Positions 8,633-17,002 of a DNA stretch of 64,000 nucleotides are shown here, one piece after another (position 1 is the first letter of the stretch; each line of letters begins with the position of its first letter). Position numbers and translations under genes: made by a program. The notes under the pieces are model-generated. The model saw only the letters and a program-made list of their open reading frames with translations. It searched no databases and was not told the DNA's origin. Location of the stretch: NCBI GenBank assembly GCA_937915545.1, contig CALGIJ010000018.1, positions 62,001 to 126,000 on the forward strand. The letters are read 5' to 3'. Origin of the DNA: an uncultured Desulfobacterales bacterium (GTDB lineage Bacteria; Desulfobacterota; Desulfobulbia; Desulfobulbales; Desulfocapsaceae).

Positions 8633-9241
8633 ATGGACGGAGCGGAATCAATCTTTGAGAAACATGCCCGTGGCTATTTCGCCAGGCTGGGGAAAGTGCA
8701 TCTGCCGACGCTGGCCGCGCCCCTCGGGGGTGTGGCTGAGGGCGATGGCCTTCGCCTGGCCTTGCTGGGCCGTGATTACCATGTCTCCGCGCAGGGGGTG
8801 CGCGCCATTGACGGGGGGCGGGTGTCCTATGACGCCTGCGTCATCCTCTGCCGCTACGTGCTGATGTGCCCGCAGGAAGCGCCTCATGCGGCGGAGCTGG
8901 TCACCTTCCGCAACCTCAAGGATTCCGGGCCGCTGTCGGTCTACTTCGCCGCCAATGTCGAGGGCTTGCTGGCCACCCGCTTTTCGGGGCGGCTGGGCGA
9001 GTTGCAGGAGGTCTGCGCCGCCTTTGGCGAGGATGCGGGGGTAGCGGTCAACGTCGATGTGGCGGCACGCTTTACCGCCCTGGCGAAGGTGCCCCTGGTG
9101 CTCCTCTTCAATGACCGCGACGACGATTTCCCGGCCAGCTGCACGCTGTTGATGGAGCGGCGCGCCGAGCGTTACCTCGACGCCGAGTGCCTGGCCATGC
9201 TCTGCCACGGCCTGGCCCGCAAGCTCGCCGAGGCCGAATGA
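8633..9241 (+). CDS. DUF3786 family protein
   Basis: A 202-residue soluble protein whose ILCRYVLMCPQEAP and ELVTFRNLKDSGPLSVYF segments match the DUF3786 pattern (a central LL/CRYL segment followed by WVTFREL and YF). The family is frequent in sulfate reducers and other anaerobes, often near corrinoid or cofactor genes, and its biochemical role is unknown. GAGGAG lies just ahead of the ATG. The downstream zincin gene starts 21 bases after the stop and has its own GGAGGAG, so the two, and perhaps lysE, form an operon. Confidence 0.7.
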   Translation: MDGAESIFEKHARGYFARLGKVHLPTLAAPLGGVAEGDGLRLALLGRDYHVSAQGVRAIDGGRVSYDACVILCRYVLMCPQEAPHAAELVTFRNLKDSGPLSVYFAANVEGLLATRFSGRLGELQEVCAAFGEDAGVAVNVDVAARFTALAKVPLVLLFNDRDDDFPASCTLLMERRAERYLDAECLAMLCHGLARKLAEAE

Positions 9242-9262
9242 GGGCAGGGGAGGAGAAGGACG

Positions 9263-9652
9263 ATGCGCGTGCGCCGTAAACGGATGAGCGAGGAGGAGTT
9301 CGCCGCGGTGGTCGAACAGGCCATCGCACGGGTCCCCGCGGAGATACGGGCGGCGCTCGATAACATGGTCATCACCGTGCAGGATCGCCCGAGCGCCGAG
9401 CTCCTCGAGGATCTTGGCTTTGCCCCGGACGAGGAACTCTTCGGGGTCTACAGCGGCATCCCCTTAAACGAGCGCAGCGCCACCGAGCCCCCGCTCTACC
9501 CCGATATCATCCATATCTTCCGCGAGCCCCTGGAAAACTACTGCCGCAGCCGCCGCGAGCTGCTGGAAGAGATCGAGATCACCGTGGTACACGAGATCGC
9601 CCACTACCTCGGCTTCGATGACGACCAGTTGGAGAGACTGGGCTACGGCTGA
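9263..9652 (+). CDS. Small zincin-like metallopeptidase family protein (PF06262 type)
   Basis: A 129-residue protein ending in the metal motif HEIAHYLGFDDDQLERLGYG: the HExxH zinc site followed by a conserved DDxxLxxLG tail. The body (ALDNMVITVQDRPS, LFGVYSGIPL, IHIFREPLENYCRS) is typical of the short acidobacterial/actinobacterial-type zincin family. No signal peptide, so it acts in the cytoplasm. Substrates are not known for the family. GGAGGAG precedes the ATG. Tight spacing to DUF3786 upstream and LysE exporter downstream (17 bases) suggests co-transcription. Confidence 0.85.
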   Translation: MRVRRKRMSEEEFAAVVEQAIARVPAEIRAALDNMVITVQDRPSAELLEDLGFAPDEELFGVYSGIPLNERSATEPPLYPDIIHIFREPLENYCRSRRELLEEIEITVVHEIAHYLGFDDDQLERLGYG

Positions 9653-9669
9653 ACCCCAAGGAGACTGTC

Positions 9670-10311
9670 ATGTTCGATACCATCAACCTCGGCGCCTTTG
9701 TCGTTGCCGGGCTCCTGCTCAATATCACCCCCGGGGCCGATCTGCTCTATATCGCCGGCCGCAGCGGCGCCGGCGGTGTCAAGGCGGGGGTGGTGGCGGC
9801 GCTGGGCATCGGCGCCGGCTGCTTCTTCCATATTCTCTTCGCCGCCTTCGGCCTGTCCCTGGTCCTTGCCACCTCGGCCACCGCCTTTACCATTGTGAAG
9901 ATGATCGGCGCCGTCTACCTCGTTTACCTCGGTGTCGTCTCGCTGCGCTCGGCGGCGGCGAGTGGGAGCGACGATGGCCTGATGCCAGCCGTGTCCCGCG
10001 ACAGCCTTGGCCGGGTCTTCGCCCAGGCAATCCTCGTCAACACCCTCAACCCCAAGGTGGCCCTCTTCTTTCTCGCCTTTCTGCCGCAGTTCGTCTCTCC
10101 CCAGGCGAGCCAGCCGGCCCTGTCGTTCCTCTTCCTCGGCTGCCTCTTCAATATCAACGGCACCCTGGTCAATCTCCTCTTCGCCGTGGCCGCCGCGCAA
10201 ATAGCCGGCAGGTACCGGCGGCATGGGGCCATCGGGCGAGTGCTCAAGGGCGCGGTCGGCGCCCTCTTCATCGCCCTCGGCCTGCGCCTGGCGATCAGCT
10301 CGCAGCACTGA
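9670..10311 (+). CDS. LysE/RhtB family amino-acid exporter
   Basis: A 213-residue inner-membrane protein with about six hydrophobic helices. The N-terminal LLLNITPGADLLYIAGRS segment (the NxTPGPD-like LysE signature), the GIGAGCFFHILFAAFGLSLV helix, the QAILVNTLNPKVALFFLAFL segment with the conserved NPK, and the short C-terminal helix ALGLRLAISS are typical of LysE/RhtB translocators, which expel amino acids such as homoserine, threonine or lysine by exchange with protons. The substrate is not predictable. AAGGAG precedes the ATG. A strong intrinsic terminator follows at 10451-10500. Confidence 0.9.
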   Translation: MFDTINLGAFVVAGLLLNITPGADLLYIAGRSGAGGVKAGVVAALGIGAGCFFHILFAAFGLSLVLATSATAFTIVKMIGAVYLVYLGVVSLRSAAASGSDDGLMPAVSRDSLGRVFAQAILVNTLNPKVALFFLAFLPQFVSPQASQPALSFLFLGCLFNINGTLVNLLFAVAAAQIAGRYRRHGAIGRVLKGAVGALFIALGLRLAISSQH

Positions 10312-10450
10312 ACCTGGGAACGGGCCGCTCGTGCCCGCCGCATGCCGGGGCCATGATCCAGGCAGCAGCCGGGCGATGATTGTTCGGGCCGGCTGCGGTC
10401 GAACAACATCGTTGTGAGTTCTGTCGCTGGTGATGTCGATGAACCTGGCT

Positions 10451-10500
10451 GCAGCGGCGGCTCGACCTGCCCGTGGCCCGGTCAGCCGCCGCTGCGTTTT
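10451..10500 (+). terminator. Intrinsic terminator after the LysE exporter
   Basis: Perfect 12-bp inverted repeat GCAGCGGCGGCT (10451-10462) and AGCCGCCGCTGC (10484-10495), with a further GACC/GGTC pairing inside the loop, followed by GTTTT. It sits 140 bases after the lysE-type gene and just before the stop of the opposing MreB-like gene, where it would stop both transcripts from colliding. Confidence 0.65.
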
Positions 10501-10520
10501 GCCGGAGAATCCCGGCAGGC

Positions 10521-11549
10521 TCAGGCGGAAAACTTCGGCCAGTCGATGTGCTCCCACCACTCTTTATCCCCGTGGCGCGAGCGCAGGGTGTGGATGGCGC
10601 CGTTGATGACGGCGTGCAGCGGGTCGTCGGCGACCCGCACCGCAAGTCCCGTCCCGGCGGCAATGAGCCTGTCCATGCCGCTGATCAGGGCGCCGCCGCC
10701 GGTCAGGCAGAGCGGTGATGCGGCGATCTCCCGCCGCACCTCCTCGGGCAGCCGCCGCACCCCGGCGGAGATGGTGGCGGTGATCCGTGCCAGCAGCGGC
10801 TCCATGGCCAGGGCGAGGTCACGCCTGGACACCTGGCACTGGCGCTGGCGGCGGGCACCGATATCGAGGGCCTCCAACTGCAGGGTCTCCCCCCCGTCGT
10901 CTTCGCGCAACAGGGCCGCGAGGCAGTGGGTGAGCCGCTCCGCCGCGGAGTCCGAGACGCGCACCCGGTGGAGGGTGATCAGGCACGAGCGCACCGCCCG
11001 CTGCAGATCACTGCAGGCGAGGCGGATGGAGGTGGCGGCGACGATGCGCCCGCAGCGCAGCACTGCCATGTCGGTGACACCGTCGCCAATGTCGACCAGC
11101 AGCTGCGCCTGACCTTGTTCGATGTCGAGGCCGGCGCCAAGAGCCGCCGCCAGAACTTCGGGCATGATGAAGACCTTTTTCGCACCGGCCTGGAGCAGGG
11201 CCTCCTGCAGGCGGGCCCGCTCGAGCGGAGTGGTGTCGGAGGGGGCGCTGGCCAGGGAAATGGGCTGGAGGAAGCGCTGGCGGGCCTGGCGCAGGAGCGG
11301 CCGCAGCAGCGAAACGGCGTTCCTGACGTCGACGACCACCCCGCCGCGCAAGGGCCGGGAGGCCAGCTGGCGGTTGGTATGGCGCAGGTATTCGTCGGCG
11401 ACGTCCACTGTCTGCGCCTCTCTCAGGCTGAGAGTCGAGGGTTGCTCGGTGAGGGTGTCGCTGGCCGAGGCATAGAGGCGGGTGGTGGCGGTGCCGACAT
11501 CGACGGCGACGAGCGGCGGGGCGATAAGGGTGGAAAATATGTCCAGCAT
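10521..11549 (-). CDS. Divergent MreB/actin-like ATPase domain protein
   Basis: A 342-residue protein with the actin-fold landmarks: phosphate-1 loop VAVDVGTATTRLY (residues 14-26), phosphate-2 strand LLVDIGDGVTDMAVL (about 143-157) and the adenosine motif SPLCLTGGGALISGMDRLI near residue 290. Length matches MreB (about 340), and DVRNAVSLLRPLL corresponds to the MreB segment after the first domain. However, the identity to true MreB is clearly lowered, the usual membrane-insertion start is altered, and there is no mreC/mreD next to it. It is likely a diverged paralogue whose role in cell shape is uncertain. ATG 11549 is preferred since the actin fold begins right after it; the upstream 24 residues look non-coding. 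Confidence 0.75.
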   Translation of the reverse strand: MLDIFSTLIAPPLVAVDVGTATTRLYASASDTLTEQPSTLSLREAQTVDVADEYLRHTNRQLASRPLRGGVVVDVRNAVSLLRPLLRQARQRFLQPISLASAPSDTTPLERARLQEALLQAGAKKVFIMPEVLAAALGAGLDIEQGQAQLLVDIGDGVTDMAVLRCGRIVAATSIRLACSDLQRAVRSCLITLHRVRVSDSAAERLTHCLAALLREDDGGETLQLEALDIGARRQRQCQVSRRDLALAMEPLLARITATISAGVRRLPEEVRREIAASPLCLTGGGALISGMDRLIAAGTGLAVRVADDPLHAVINGAIHTLRSRHGDKEWWEHIDWPKFSA

Positions 11550-11627
11550 GGGTCTCTGACGAATAAGGGAGTTTCCCGTTCGCGCCGGCCTGACGTTCTG
11601 CCGGCGGGGCGGGATGTCCATCCGGGC

Positions 11628-12212
11628 TTATCGCCCGGATGAGGCGAGGAGGGCGACTTCCCGATGGCGGAAGCAGTCGATGGTATGGTCGTTGACCATG
11701 CCGACCGCCTGCATCAGGGAATAGCAGATGGTCGAGCCGACGAAGGAGCAGCCGCGCTTCTTGAGATCCTTGGCGAGGAGATCGGAAACCGCTGTGCGGG
11801 CGGGCACCTCGGCCAGGGTCTTCCAGCAGTTGGTCTGGGGGCGATGGTCGACGTGGCGCCACAGATAGGCGTCAAAGGAGCCGAATTCTTCCTGGATGCG
11901 CAGGACCGCCCGGGCATTGGCGATGGTGGCGGCGATTTTCGCCCGGTTGCGGACGATGCCCGGGTCGGCGAGCAGCCGCATCCTCTCTTCGTCGCCGTAG
12001 GCGGCGACGGTGGCGATGTCGAAGCCGTGCATGGCCCGCCGGTAGTTGTCGCGCTTCTTGAGAATGGTCAACCAGCTCAACCCGGCCTGGGCCCCCTCGA
12101 GAATGAGGAACTCGAAGAGACGACGGTCGTCGTGCAGCGGTACGCCCCACTCCGTGTCGTGATAGGCGATGTAGAGCGGGTCGTCGCCGCACCAGCCGCA
12201 TCTGACGGTCAT
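11628..12212 (-). CDS. tag: DNA-3-methyladenine glycosylase I
   Basis: A 194-residue base-excision repair enzyme that removes 3-methyladenine from alkylated DNA. The N-terminal RCGWCGDDPLYIAYHDTEWG contains the two N-terminal zinc-ligand residues (Cys and His) of Tag; LFEFLILEGAQAGLSWLTIL with its following Lys/Arg-rich segment is the base-recognition helix-hairpin-helix region, and the C-terminal VGMVNDHTIDCFRH supplies the last zinc ligands (His and Cys). Length agrees with E. coli Tag (187). Stands between the MreB-like gene and a small exported protein, all on the minus strand but with separate spacing; it may be the last but one gene of a loose operon. Confidence 0.93.
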   Translation of the reverse strand: MTVRCGWCGDDPLYIAYHDTEWGVPLHDDRRLFEFLILEGAQAGLSWLTILKKRDNYRRAMHGFDIATVAAYGDEERMRLLADPGIVRNRAKIAATIANARAVLRIQEEFGSFDAYLWRHVDHRPQTNCWKTLAEVPARTAVSDLLAKDLKKRGCSFVGSTICYSLMQAVGMVNDHTIDCFRHREVALLASSGR

Positions 12213-12243
12213 GGCTGTCCCTGCCTGTTGTGGCCTGCAGCGG

Positions 12244-12594
12244 TCATTCGTAGAAGGCCATGGTCTGCCCGCCCTTGATGGTCAGCACCAGGGTGGAAAC
12301 CTCGGCGAGCTTGAGGTTTGGCCAGCGGAAGGATGCACCCTGTTCATCGTTGACGAGGATATCCCAGTGCTCGGCCCGCTCGCGCCGGTCGACGCTGACC
12401 TTCATCTTTTCCTTGTCGGGAATGGTGTCGACGGTGAGCACCTCGTCGCCCCAGTTGTTTTGCTTGGCCGGGCTGAAATAGAGGTCGATGATCTCGAAGC
12501 CGGTCTTGTTGATGAGGGTGAAGGTATAGGTGTCGGCGGCGGCGACGCCGCCCAGGGCGAAAAAGAGCACGACGGCGAGAAACGGTTTCAGCAT
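12244..12594 (-). CDS. Small exported protein, WDI/NKTG family of unknown function
   Basis: A 116-residue protein with a clear signal peptide (MLKPFLAVVLFFALGGVAAA, cleavage after AA-A) and a short beta-rich mature part. The pattern FTLINKTGFEIIDLYFSP, then NNWGDEVL, a charged WDILV segment and LAEVSTLVL is that of a small periplasmic family (often mis-annotated) that has no known function. Excellent ribosome-binding site AGGAGA nine bases before ATG 12594. It lies 31 bases upstream of tag on the same strand, so both are likely on one transcript. Confidence 0.65.
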   Translation of the reverse strand: MLKPFLAVVLFFALGGVAAADTYTFTLINKTGFEIIDLYFSPAKQNNWGDEVLTVDTIPDKEKMKVSVDRRERAEHWDILVNDEQGASFRWPNLKLAEVSTLVLTIKGGQTMAFYE

Positions 12595-12924
12595 GGGGCG
12601 ATATTCTCCTGGGGGGGGACGGATGGCCGCGGCCGGGAAGCGGTGCGGGGGACTGCCGGGGAAGGGGGTGGCGCTGCCATCCCCGTGATGCTTCGTCCAG
12701 TAATACCCCATTCTGCGGCAATTGTACACCAGACCTTTTGTCTCAGGCGATGACCTGCAGCAAAGGGCATTGCTTTTTCCCACAGGAGGCTATAGTAGAG
12801 AATCAGGCTGCCGAGTAGCGGCGAACTCTCCTTTGAATCGGTTGCCACCAGCAGGAAGGAGGGCGGTCGGGCCAACATCGACCCTGGCCTCCCATTCCGG
12901 CCGCCGCCGAAGCGGATATTTCTC
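12595..12924. other. Divergent intergenic region between two exported-protein genes
   Basis: 330 bases separating the small exported protein (minus) from the beta-barrel-like gene (plus). No convincing reading frame. A sigma-70-like pair for the plus strand, TTGCTT at 12770-12775 and TATAGT at 12791-12796 with a short 15-base spacer, lies 130 bases before the plus-strand gene. The rest shows no clear structure. Confidence 0.35.
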
Positions 12925-13956
12925 ATGAGACGCAACCCACTGTTCCTCTTCCTCTTCTTACTGACGCTGCTTCCCTTCTCCGCCTCTTCCCTGGCGGCCG
13001 AGGCTCCGGCGCAGGTGGAGGCAGCGCGGCCAGCGGGTCAGGGAAACGATATCCCCCTGCTCGACCAGGAGCAGGAGCGGGAGATCGATGTCGCCCAGGA
13101 CAAGGCCACCGCCGAGCTGCTCTGGGCGGCGCAATGGATCGACTCCTTCTTCGACGACGGCAGGTCGACGGAGGAGGAGAACACCACCAAGGCCTCGCTG
13201 GCCTTAGGCCTTGGCTACAGCCGCAACAGCGATTTCGAGATCAAGCCGCGCCTTGACCTGCGTCTGCGTCTGCCCAATGTCTCCAGCCGGCTCAACCTCT
13301 TTCTCACTGCGGCGGAGGACAAGGACTTTTCCGCCGACAGCGACCCGATCTCCGGCCGCCCCGCGCACACCGACGCCGAGAGAAGCGAATCGGCCGCCGG
13401 GCTGCGCTATTTTCTCAAGGAAAGCCGCAACTACAATATCTCCTTCGACAGCGGCGCTTCATGGGACTACCTCTTCGCCGGGCTGCGCTACCGTTCCCTG
13501 CAGGAGTTCGGCGAGTGGCGCGGCCGCTTCGCCAATCAGCTGCGCTACTACACCGACGACGGGGTCAAGAACGTCACCTCCTACGACTTCGAGCGCGGGG
13601 CAGGGGAGAACCTCCTCTTCCGCGCCACGACCAGCGTCAATCTCTACGAAGACGAGGACGGCATCCCCCATGCCCAGCACTTTCGCCTCTACCAGGTGCT
13701 CGGCCCGGAGCGGGCGCTGTCCTACGAGCTCGGCCTCTACTGCGATACCGAGCCCAGCTACAAGATGACCGACAGCCAGGTGGTGGTGCGCTATCGCCAG
13801 CGTTTCTTCCGCGACTGGCTGATGCTCGAGGTGTCGCCACGGCTGAGCTTCCCCGAGGACCACGACCGCGAGGCCAACCCCGGGCTGGTCGTCAAGCTCG
13901 AGGCGACGTTCGGCTACAAGGCCGATGAAGAGGGCTATCGCAAGATCTTCCGCTGA
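12925..13956 (+). CDS. Putative outer-membrane beta-barrel protein
   Basis: A 343-residue exported protein: signal peptide at residues 1-25 (LFLFLFLLTLLPFSASSLAA), a charged linker with LLDQEQEREIDVAQDK, then alternating strands such as ASLALGLGYSRNSDFEIKP and RLDLRLRLPNVSSRLNLFL, ending in LVVKLEATFGYK. Repeated amphipathic beta strands with aromatic ends, and charged turns between them, suggest an outer-membrane barrel of roughly 10-14 strands. It resembles uncharacterised barrel proteins found in deltaproteobacteria; substrate or role unknown. DUF547 and TPR genes follow on the same strand, giving a possible envelope operon. Confidence 0.6.
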   Translation: MRRNPLFLFLFLLTLLPFSASSLAAEAPAQVEAARPAGQGNDIPLLDQEQEREIDVAQDKATAELLWAAQWIDSFFDDGRSTEEENTTKASLALGLGYSRNSDFEIKPRLDLRLRLPNVSSRLNLFLTAAEDKDFSADSDPISGRPAHTDAERSESAAGLRYFLKESRNYNISFDSGASWDYLFAGLRYRSLQEFGEWRGRFANQLRYYTDDGVKNVTSYDFERGAGENLLFRATTSVNLYEDEDGIPHAQHFRLYQVLGPERALSYELGLYCDTEPSYKMTDSQVVVRYRQRFFRDWLMLEVSPRLSFPEDHDREANPGLVVKLEATFGYKADEEGYRKIFR

Positions 13957-14060
13957 CGGCCGGCGGAGCCGGGGCAAGCGATGCCGCCGTAGGGGGGTGG
14001 CAGGTAGGTTCGTCGCACCCCCGAGGCCCGGCAGGCAGCGGACCCATAGAGGAGGAGACC

Positions 14061-14957
14061 ATGGAACGGGCCAGAAAGGGTAAGAACGATATGGCGCGCA
14101 ATCTCCCGCGGGGCAGCCGCGGCCGTGTCCTGCTGCTGATAGTGGTGCTGCTGCTCTGCCTGCTGCTGGCGGTCGGTGCCCGTGGCGAAGTATCGCATCA
14201 GCTCTGGGATGAGCTGTTGCAGCATCATGTGCGCGTCCATGACGGCGGCCGGGCCACCAGCGTCGACTACCGGGGCTGGGCCCGCGACCGGGCCCAGCTC
14301 GGCCGCTATCTCGACACCCTGGCGGCGGTGAGCCGCTCCGAGTTCGACACCTGGCCGCCGGCCAGCCAGCTGGCTTTTCTCATCAACGCCTATAACGCCT
14401 GGACGGTGGAACTGATCCTTGGCGCCTACCCCGGGCTGCAGTCCATCAAGGACCTCGGCTCGCTGTTTCGCTCGCCGTGGAAGAAGACCTTCATCCCCCT
14501 GCTCGGGGAACGCCGTTCCCTGGATGATATCGAACACGGCCTGATCCGTGGCACGAAGCGCTATGACGAGCCGCGCATCCACTTCGCCGTCAACTGCGCC
14601 AGCATCGGCTGCCCGGCCCTGGCCGGCCGTGCCTACCAGGGTGAGACTCTGCACCGCCAGCTGGAGGACGCCACCAGGTTGTTCCTCGCCGACCGCAGTC
14701 GCAACCGCCTCGAGGGCTCGACACTCAAGGTGAGCCCCATCTTTTCCTGGTACCGCGAGGATTTCAGCCGTGGCTGGCGGGGGGCCGCTTCTCTGGGGCA
14801 ATTCCTCGCCCTCTATGGCGAGAGCCTTGCGCTTGGCGACGAGGAGGTCGCCAGACTGCGCGCCGGGGAGATCGCTATCGATTTCCTCGACTACGACTGG
14901 CGTCTCAACGATGTCCGCGAAGGGGATGCCCCGGTGCAGGGGCGGCGGGAGCGATGA
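14061..14957 (+). CDS. DUF547 family exported protein
   Basis: A 298-residue protein with a long basic N-terminus, a hydrophobic segment RVLLLIVVLLLCLLLAVGA (residues 22-40; signal peptide or anchor), then a DUF547 domain: VDYRGWARDRAQLGRYLDTL, LAFLINAYNAWTVELIL (the family FWINAYN box), LDDIEHGLIR and RIHFAVNCASIGCPALAG with the conserved NCAS-GCP cysteines. The family is widespread in envelopes of Gram-negative bacteria and has a papain-like fold in some members; here its enzymatic activity is unknown. GGAGGAG lies three bases before the ATG. Confidence 0.85.
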   Translation: MERARKGKNDMARNLPRGSRGRVLLLIVVLLLCLLLAVGARGEVSHQLWDELLQHHVRVHDGGRATSVDYRGWARDRAQLGRYLDTLAAVSRSEFDTWPPASQLAFLINAYNAWTVELILGAYPGLQSIKDLGSLFRSPWKKTFIPLLGERRSLDDIEHGLIRGTKRYDEPRIHFAVNCASIGCPALAGRAYQGETLHRQLEDATRLFLADRSRNRLEGSTLKVSPIFSWYREDFSRGWRGAASLGQFLALYGESLALGDEEVARLRAGEIAIDFLDYDWRLNDVREGDAPVQGRRER

Positions 14958-15127
14958 ACATGGCCAGCGACGACGGGAGACGGTGGGGTAGTGGCGTGGG
15001 ATGTCGCCGGGCTGAAGTTGGCGGCTGGACCCTGGTCGCCGCAAGGGGCCCATGTGACGTTCGCCGCTGGCACGGCAAGGGGCTGGCGCCTCTTTCCGCC
15101 TGGGTGCGGACCGCTATCCTCAGGGCG

Positions 15128-15901
15128 ATGCGGGGCGTGCTGCTGCTGGCAGCCCTCCTGACTTTGCTACCCCTTGCCCCTGTCGTCGTCACGGCCGCCG
15201 ATTCGGCGACGCTCCTTGCCGAGGCCCTGCGCCTCAAGGAGCAATATCGCGACGCCGAGGCTCTGGCGCGTCTTGAGACCCTGCTGGCGGAGGACGCCGC
15301 CCATGGGCCGGCCCTACTCCAGGCCGCCCATCTCCACTTTCGTCTCGGCTGGCTGTACAGTGAGGGGGAAGAGCGGCGACGGCGCTTCTTCCTCGCCGAC
15401 GAGATGGCGCGGCGCGCCCTGGCCGCAGCCCCGGACAATGCGGCGGCGCGCCTCATGGCGGTGGTGGCCAGGGGCAAGATCGCCAGCTATCTCTCCTCGG
15501 CCGAGCAGGTGCGTATCGCCCGCGAGATTTCCGCGGAGCTGACCTCCCTGGCCAGGCTCCTCCCGCCCGACGATGTCGACCTGCTCCATGTCGCGGCCTG
15601 GCTGCACTTCAAGGTCGGCAAGGTCTCGGCGGTGGAGCGGCTGCTGGCCGGGGTCTTCTTCGGTGGACTGCCCGAGGGGCTCTATGTCGACACCGCCATG
15701 GCGACCATGCGCCGTTTGATTGAGCTGCGCCCGGAGTCGCCGGTCTATCCCTACGATCTCGGCGTCTTCTATCAGCGGCTCGGCCAGCCTGGCCAGGCTC
15801 GGCCATGGTTCGAAAAGGTGGCCGCCATGGCGGGCAAGACCCCGGAGGAGGAGGTCTATCAGCGCTGGGCGAAACGTAAGCTGGCCCAAATTGGCGGCTG
15901 A
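15128..15901 (+). CDS. Exported TPR-repeat protein
   Basis: A 257-residue protein with an N-terminal signal peptide (MRGVLLLAALLTLLPLAPVV) and helical TPR-like repeats: LLAEALRLKEQYRDAEALAR, ALLQAAHLHFRLGWLY, LADEMARRALAAAPDNAAA and PYDLGVFYQRLGQPGQARPW. The pattern resembles the regulator-of-microtubule-dynamics type TPR proteins found in bacteria as periplasmic scaffolds. No catalytic motif. ATG 15128 is chosen since the signal peptide begins there; the frame continues upstream into the DUF547 gene end but with non-protein-like residues. Likely co-transcribed with the DUF547 gene (170-base gap). A terminator follows. Confidence 0.65.
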   Translation: MRGVLLLAALLTLLPLAPVVVTAADSATLLAEALRLKEQYRDAEALARLETLLAEDAAHGPALLQAAHLHFRLGWLYSEGEERRRRFFLADEMARRALAAAPDNAAARLMAVVARGKIASYLSSAEQVRIAREISAELTSLARLLPPDDVDLLHVAAWLHFKVGKVSAVERLLAGVFFGGLPEGLYVDTAMATMRRLIELRPESPVYPYDLGVFYQRLGQPGQARPWFEKVAAMAGKTPEEEVYQRWAKRKLAQIGG

Positions 15902-15912
15902 GGCGGCGCGGG

Positions 15913-15941
15913 CGGCCGGGGTGATCACGCTTCCCCGGCCG
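15913..15941 (+). terminator. Terminator hairpin after the TPR gene
   Basis: Inverted repeat CGGCCGGGG (15913-15921) and CCCCGGCCG (15933-15941) followed by a pyrimidine-rich run TCCTTTGTCTTCTTTTCT. It lies directly after the TPR stop and before the convergent end of potD. Confidence 0.55.
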
Positions 15942-15964
15942 TCCTTTGTCTTCTTTTCTGTTTT

Positions 15965-17002
15965 CTAGTTGCCGGCGCGCAGCAATTCCCAGTATTTCTG
16001 GTAGGTGGCCAGGGCATCACCGACGTCGAGCTGGAATTCCCCGGCGGCGACGATCTCCGGCGGCGGGAAGATGGTCGGGCTGGTGCGCACCTTCTCGTCC
16101 AACAGCGGCAGGGCGGCAAGGACGGTGGTGGCATAGCCGTTCTGCGCCACACACTGCGCCGCCACCTCGGCCTTCAGCATGTAATTGATGAAGGCGTGGC
16201 CGTTCTTGACGTTACGGGCGCTCTTGGGGATGACGAAGCTGTCGACCCACAGATTGGCGCCTTCCTTGGGGTAGATATAGCGGATATCCTCGTTTTCTTC
16301 GGCCGCCATCCACGCCTCGCCGTTCCAGATCATCCCTATGCTGACCTCGCCGGCGAGGTAGGGCAATCGTGGCGAGTCGCTGTTGAAGAGGAGCACGTTG
16401 GGCATCAGCTCCTTGAGCAGGCCGTAGGCGGCCTCGATCTCCTTGGGGTCGGTGGTGTTGCTGCTTTTGCCCTGCAGCTTGAGGGCCATGTGGAAGACTT
16501 CGCGCAGGTCGTCCTGGAGCAGCACCTTGCCCTTGTAGGCGGGGTTCCACAAATCCTTCCATGAGGTCACCGTGGCCGGGTCGATTTCCTTGGCGTTGAC
16601 ACCGATGCCGGTCGAGCCCCACATGAAGGGTACCGAATAGACGTTGCCGCGGTCGAAGGGCTTATCGAGCATCTTGGCGTCGAGGGCCTTGGCATTGGGC
16701 AACTGGCTGTGGTCGAGGGCCTGCAGCAGGCCCTCGCGGCTCATCTTCGAGACGAAGTAGGTCGAGGGCACCACTACGTCGTAGCCATCCTGCTGGGCCA
16801 GTTTGACCTTGGCATACATGGTCTCGTTGCTGTCGTAGGTGGTGTAGACCACCTCGATGCCGGTCTCCTTGGTGAAGTCGTCGATGACCGCCTGGGGGAT
16901 GTACTCGGTCCAGTTGTAGACATAGACCTTTTCCGCCGCCATGGCGGGGCTGGCGGCAAAGAGCAGCAGGGCCGCGCCGAAGAGTGTCTTGCCGATATTC
17001 AT
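15965..17002 (-). CDS. potD: Spermidine/putrescine ABC transporter substrate-binding protein
   Basis: A 345-residue periplasmic binding protein with signal peptide (TLFGAALLLFAASPAMA). The mature start VYVYNWTEYIP is the PotD/PotF signature, followed by FTKETGIEVVYTTYDSNETM, the domain hinge and VPFMWGSTGIGVN. The conserved Trp/Asp/Glu residues of the polyamine pocket fall in YNWTEY, STYFVSKM, MWGSTG and IWNGEAW. It delivers polyamines to the PotBC permease. Its start overlaps the potC stop by four bases (ATGA type), the last gene of the potABCD operon. Confidence 0.93.
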   Translation of the reverse strand: MNIGKTLFGAALLLFAASPAMAAEKVYVYNWTEYIPQAVIDDFTKETGIEVVYTTYDSNETMYAKVKLAQQDGYDVVVPSTYFVSKMSREGLLQALDHSQLPNAKALDAKMLDKPFDRGNVYSVPFMWGSTGIGVNAKEIDPATVTSWKDLWNPAYKGKVLLQDDLREVFHMALKLQGKSSNTTDPKEIEAAYGLLKELMPNVLLFNSDSPRLPYLAGEVSIGMIWNGEAWMAAEENEDIRYIYPKEGANLWVDSFVIPKSARNVKNGHAFINYMLKAEVAAQCVAQNGYATTVLAALPLLDEKVRTSPTIFPPPEIVAAGEFQLDVGDALATYQKYWELLRAGN

